From Cryptomeria japonica (lineage: Eukaryota; Streptophyta; Pinopsida; Cupressales; Cupressaceae), in the NCBI RefSeq assembly GCF_030272615.1, contig NC_081408.1, positions 605,051,673-605,111,672 on the forward strand: a stretch of DNA of 60,000 bases. Direction: 5' to 3'. The first letter of the stretch is position 1; every line of letters starts with the position of its first letter. The notes below the pieces were generated by a model, which was not told the DNA's origin, did no database searches, and saw nothing but the letters and a program-made list of their open reading frames with translations. This document shows positions 56,014-60,000 of the stretch, in pieces. The position numbers were made by a program, and so were the translations under genes.

Positions 56014-56822
56014 AGCTGCAATGAATCCATCACCATCTTCCTTTTCAGAATCGGAATCAAAATCAAACTTCTTCTTTTCTTTTTTGCGGTCCTTACAGAT
56101 GTGTTCTGATTTATTGTACTTCTAGGAAATGACTTTGGACTTTCCAAGAGATTTTGATCTCCCTCTAGACTTGGATTTACTACGCTTCTCATTATTTTTG
56201 CCTTTTTCCTTTGTCTTCCACAGATAGTTAGGGCTTCCTTTAAACTGATGGATACCTTCCTCCACATCTATTCACCAAGAAGAGCACCAACCACATCTTC
56301 AAACTTCAAAACAACATAAGTACTACCAATAGCCATAACAAGAGAATCCCACGAATCGAGCAAAGAACAAAGTAAGATCTACCATTTCTCCTCCTCAGCC
56401 ATCTTAACACCAATAGATTCCAATTGAGTCACTAGCATATTAAATGCTTCCAGGTGGTCTATAATTTGTCCACCCTCTTCCATCTTCAAGGAATACAATT
56501 TCTTCCTCAAGAAAATCTAATTCAATAAAGATTTGGCTTGATACATCTCACCAAGCTTAGTCCATAGCTTCTTTGTAGAGGACTCTTCATGGATATTGAT
56601 TAGAATAGAGTTTGCCAAGCACAATCTGATTAGACCCTTGGCTTTATGGTCCATAACATTATATTGAGAAACCATAGTAGGATCTGAGGGTCTTCAGACA
56701 TCCTCAATAACAACATCCCATAGATCTTGATCTATTAGTAGATCCTCCATCTTTAGCTTCAACATCTCAAAATTACTTCTAGAAAATTTCTACACCTCTA
56801 TTCTCCCTGACGAACTTGTCAT
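56014..56822 (-). pseudogene. Element A gag
   Basis: ATG at 56822 starts MTSSSGRIEV, soon broken by a stop. A UBN2-type gag follows (DLLIDQDLWDVVIEDV; LANSILINIHEESSTKKLW; MYQAKSLLN). A zinc-knuckle remnant (YNKSEHICKDRKK) lies near 56100. Stops occur near 56790, 56695, 56520, 56380 and 56270. Confidence 0.75.
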
Positions 56823-56932
56823 CTGAAAATTCCTGCAACAAGATAAAAAAGTATATTCTGTACAAGATCCCACTCAAATATGGATTAGTTCAAAAAACCC
56901 AACAACCCACAATTGAAACCAAAGGTGATCAA

Positions 56933-56944
56933 GCTCTAATACCA
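56933..56944 (-). promoter_or_regulatory. PBS of element A (one mismatch)
   Basis: On the minus strand TGGTATTAGAGC, two bases inside the 5' LTR; the initiator-Met copia PBS with one changed base. Confidence 0.85.
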
Positions 56945-56946
56945 CT

Positions 56947-57844
56947 TGTAAGGAAGTTAAGTAGTGGAACAACTTCCTACACTAACCTTGAGAGGAGGGT
57001 AATTGATTTTTTTTCTATAAATCGTTACATAAGTTATAAAAACTTATCATAAATAGAAATAATAGCATGCATACCACAACACAGTGATTTACGTGAGGAA
57101 AACCCTTCCGGTATAAAAACTCCACACTCCAAAAGCGGCCCAATATCTTATTAAAAAATCAATAACCGATTACAATATACTTGCAAAGAAATCTCTTCAT
57201 AGGAGTACCACCAACCAGAGATTTAGAGGTAACTCAATAGCCATAAGACTCTTACACACAACCTCTATCTCAGGCACCTCATATATAGGACATACAATAC
57301 AAGAAACCATCAAATGGTATTACAAAACCATGGGATAAAACCACCCAATAAAGTGGAACCAACCTTATCTCCAATCTAGATGCCCTATGATATGTCAAAA
57401 CACACATCAACATGTGTACATCCCTTTTATAGTTCATGAATGTGTATGTTGCATTTTTATATTTCCTATTTTAGGAGTTCAAACTTCTGGAAGCCATAAC
57501 TTGTGAATTGGGCATCCGATTGATGAAGTGTTTGGAGCATCAGAAAGATCGTGAAGTGCTCTATTACTTCGTAACCCACTATGCTAGCTATTCCCTTTTT
57601 TCAAGGAATTTCTAAGCCTCTAAATTCCTCAAAATTAAATTTAAGTCTTTCATCACACCCTTCAAAAACGAAAAACTATAATATCTTCAAAACTAGTTAT
57701 GATCTTATGATGAAAATTTGTTGGTATACTTATCTAGCCAATCAGAAGATTTGGGGAAAATTTCACACCATTTTGTCCTAAAAAAAAATTATTATAAATA
57801 TCAACCTCATGTAAATGCAAGGTTGAGACACCATTTTCCCAACA
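56947..57844 (-). repeat. 5' LTR of element A
   Basis: 898 bp; plus-strand start TGTAAGGAAG, end TTCCCAACA. Followed by CCCAA. Collinear with 8961-9853. Confidence 0.9.
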
Positions 57845-57849
57845 CCCAA

Positions 57850-58640
57850 TCCCATGTTTGATAACATCTCTACTATTTTATGATGGACATGTATGATCAT
57901 TCCAAAAAGTTGAGAACAAGTTCCTAACAACATCTTCAATCCTGTTAAAATGGGGAGCTCTACACATAATTTCTCAACTGCCTTCTCAACTATCATCCAA
58001 AACAGTTCTCCTTTTCACATATTTTGTTAGCATCTTTAGACTGAAACCAATTTCAGTTGAAAGTGAAGATATTTATCTTTTTCAAGGTATTTTTCACTTA
58101 AAATACATACAATCAACATCACTCTTCTTGAAATGGCTTTATCCACTAACCAGGATCCTTTCCAAAGGAATATAAACCTTTTTTAACATTTTTAACAATA
58201 TCTTTTCTAGGTGTGAAGCTTTCCTCCTTTTCAATGTCAAATCTACACCCAACAATTGTAATGACTCTTTCAGTTCATTACGAAGAAGTAACATTGATAA
58301 TAGTTGGGCTTGTTCAAGTGCATCAAGATTATTGAAATGAGCATTGATTATTTCCTTGACAAATTTATTTTATTGACATCATACTAGTATAATCCAGGTT
58401 GTTTCGACATAGCATTTCAATTTCTCCATATCCATTTTAAGTAAATGATCTAAATTTCTATAAGAAAATTTTCTCTTCACCTCTTTAGCTACATTCATAT
58501 TCTCATCCATACCAATAGAAGGAAGTGATCATGACCCCTCTCCAACACGCATCATTTGAACTCGGGCCTCCTTCCTATCTTCAATTGTGTTATTCAACCT
58601 CATTTACTCCAATATCTAAATTTTTGTTGACTTTTACTTG
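57850..58640 (-). pseudogene. Upstream half of the degenerate gene split by element A
   Basis: Minus-strand frames with many breaks give helical, Leu/Lys-rich stretches, for example LEQAQLLSMLLLRNELKES from about 58300. The segment joins the 8955-8221 segment across element A at the duplicated CCCAA. I cannot assign a function from this half alone. Confidence 0.3.
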
Positions 58641-58974
58641 ATTTTCTGCTCGTTAAGCTCAAGCTACACACAAAAATCATATATACAAGAGAAGAATTCA
58701 TAATATATTTAACTACTCAAGTCAAATTATAGGTAGAAAAGAAACAAAAAAATAGAGGACTTAGATAAGGATAGAGAGGGAGGACCTATCTAGAGAAGGG
58801 ATATATAGAGAGAGAAAGAAAGGACCTTAGAGAGAGGGATAGAGAGAGGACCTATCTAGAGAAGGATCTAGAGAGAGAAATGTTTAAAAAGACAAGTCAA
58901 GAGAGAGATAAAGAGAGGGACCTTAAAGAGAAGGATAGAGAGACATAGTGACAAAAAACTATAAATACTTAAGT

Positions 58975-59067
<93 letters not shown>

Positions 59068-59271
59068 CTATAAAAGGATAGAGAGAGAGGACTTAGAGAA
59101 GGATCTAAATAGAGAGGACCTAGAGAAGGATAGAGAGAGAGACATATAGAGATTTAAAAAGACAAGTCAAGAGAGAGATAAAGAGAGGGACCTTAAAGAG
59201 AGAGATAAAGAGAGGGACCTTAAAGAGAAGGATAGAGAGACATAGTGACAAAAAACTATAAATAATTAAGT

Positions 59272-59341
<70 letters not shown>

Positions 59342-59694
59342 TAGAGAAGGATCTAAATAGAGAGGACCTAGAGAAGGATAGAGAGAGAGACATATAGAGA
59401 TTTAAAAAGACTTGTCAAGAGAGATATATAGAAATAGAGAGGACCTTAGAGAGAAGGATAGAGAGAGAGGACCTCTCTAGAGAAGGATCTAGAGAGAGAA
59501 AGAGAGATTTAAAAAGAATTAAGGAGAGAGAGAGAGAGAGGACCTAGAGAAGGATCTAAAGAAAAGTTTATGAGAGAGAGAGACCTTTTAAAAGATTTTA
59601 AGTTGAGATAAGGATAGAGAGATAGGACCTAGAGAAGGATCTAAAGAGTGAGGATCTAAAAAATAAAGCTCGAGAAAGAGAACCCATCTAGAGA

Positions 59695-59785
<91 letters not shown>

Positions 59786-59939
59786 AAAGAAGTTTATGTG
59801 AGAAAGAGCATTAAAAAGACTTAAGGAGTTGAGAGGGAGAGAGAAACCTAACCTAGAGAAGGATAGAGAGAGAAGACCTAGAGAGGTATTTCTAGGGAGT
59901 GGTTGGTAAGATAGAGTGAGAGTTTCTAGAGAGTGGTTG

Positions 59940-59999
<60 letters not shown>

Positions 60000-60000
60000 A
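58641..60000. repeat. GA-rich satellite region
   Basis: Long pure GA runs at about 58978-59064, 59274-59336, 59694-59780 and 59946-59994 alternate with a variable unit close to GAGGACCTAGAGAAGGATC. A segment starting GACAAGTCAAGAGAG at 58891 and holding CATAGTGACAAAAAACTAT (58944) recurs at 59161 and 59241, a duplication of about 270-300 bp with a small extra duplication in the second copy. It continues to the window end. No gene seen. Confidence 0.9.

Larger units (their letters stand above)
8956..57849 (-). mobile_element. Element A: outermost Ty1/copia element, minus strand, TSD CCCAA
   Basis: Two related LTRs (8961-9853 and 56947-57844) in the same orientation are bordered by CCCAA at 8956-8960 and 57845-57849. 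On the minus strand the order is 5' LTR, PBS, gag, protease, integrase, RT, RNase H, PPT, 3' LTR. After removal of the nested element B, A is about 5.9 kb. The LTRs differ by roughly 12-15% plus indels by eye, the largest divergence in the nest, which agrees with A being the oldest. The coding region is full of stops and frameshifts, so A is inactive. Confidence 0.92.

Overview
This is nuclear DNA of a large-genome land plant, most likely a gymnosperm (modest confidence). It is AT-rich, full of microsatellites, and almost wholly made of retrotransposons; I see no intact host housekeeping gene. Elements are named A to H here. Boundaries come from paired LTRs, target-site duplications (TSDs), primer-binding sites (PBS) and polypurine tracts (PPT) read by eye.

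Layout: 1-1350 holds a microsatellite block and AT-rich DNA. 1357-2946 (minus) is a broken, unrecognised charged/coiled-coil ORF. 3116-4618 (minus) is the 3' end of a LINE ORF2. 4621-6220 is the 3' end of a Sirevirus-like copia element (G), abutting a minus-strand LTR piece (H, to 6509). 6510-8220 is unassigned. 8221-8955 and 57850-58640 are two halves of a degenerate minus-strand gene split by element A. 58641-60000 is a GA-rich satellite region.

The middle 49 kb (8956-57849) is a four-level nest. A (copia, minus strand, TSD CCCAA) carries B (copia, plus, 9882-52818, TSD GCAAG/ACAAG). Three elements sit inside B: E (copia, 11462-19105, TSD CATAA), F (copia, 20311-27246, TSD CCTTT) and C (copia, 27399-48391, TSD GAGAT). 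Inside C lies D, a 15 kb Ty3/gypsy element of the Tat type (28958-44020, TSD ATTAC). LTR divergence by eye fits this order: A about 12-15%, B and C about 8-10%, E about 2-3%, D one substitution plus a 3-bp indel, F none seen.

D is the most interesting object. It has an uninterrupted 2492-residue gag-pol ORF (gag, protease, G-patch, RT, a degenerate RNase H, a second archaeal-type RNase H, integrase). Between pol and the 3' LTR it carries an antisense ORF with a plant mobile domain (PMD, the MAIN/MAIL1 family). A degenerate CGCGTCTGTG motif is repeated about 23 times in the leader upstream of gag-pol. The same motif, inverted, is repeated about 11 times upstream of the antisense PMD ORF, inside a possible intron. 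Each of the two opposing ORFs thus has the same motif array on its 5' side, and the arrays are complementary within the full-length sense RNA.

F has identical LTRs but a coding frame with three internal stop codons and an altered protease site, which suggests a defective copy moved by enzymes supplied in trans, or stop readthrough.
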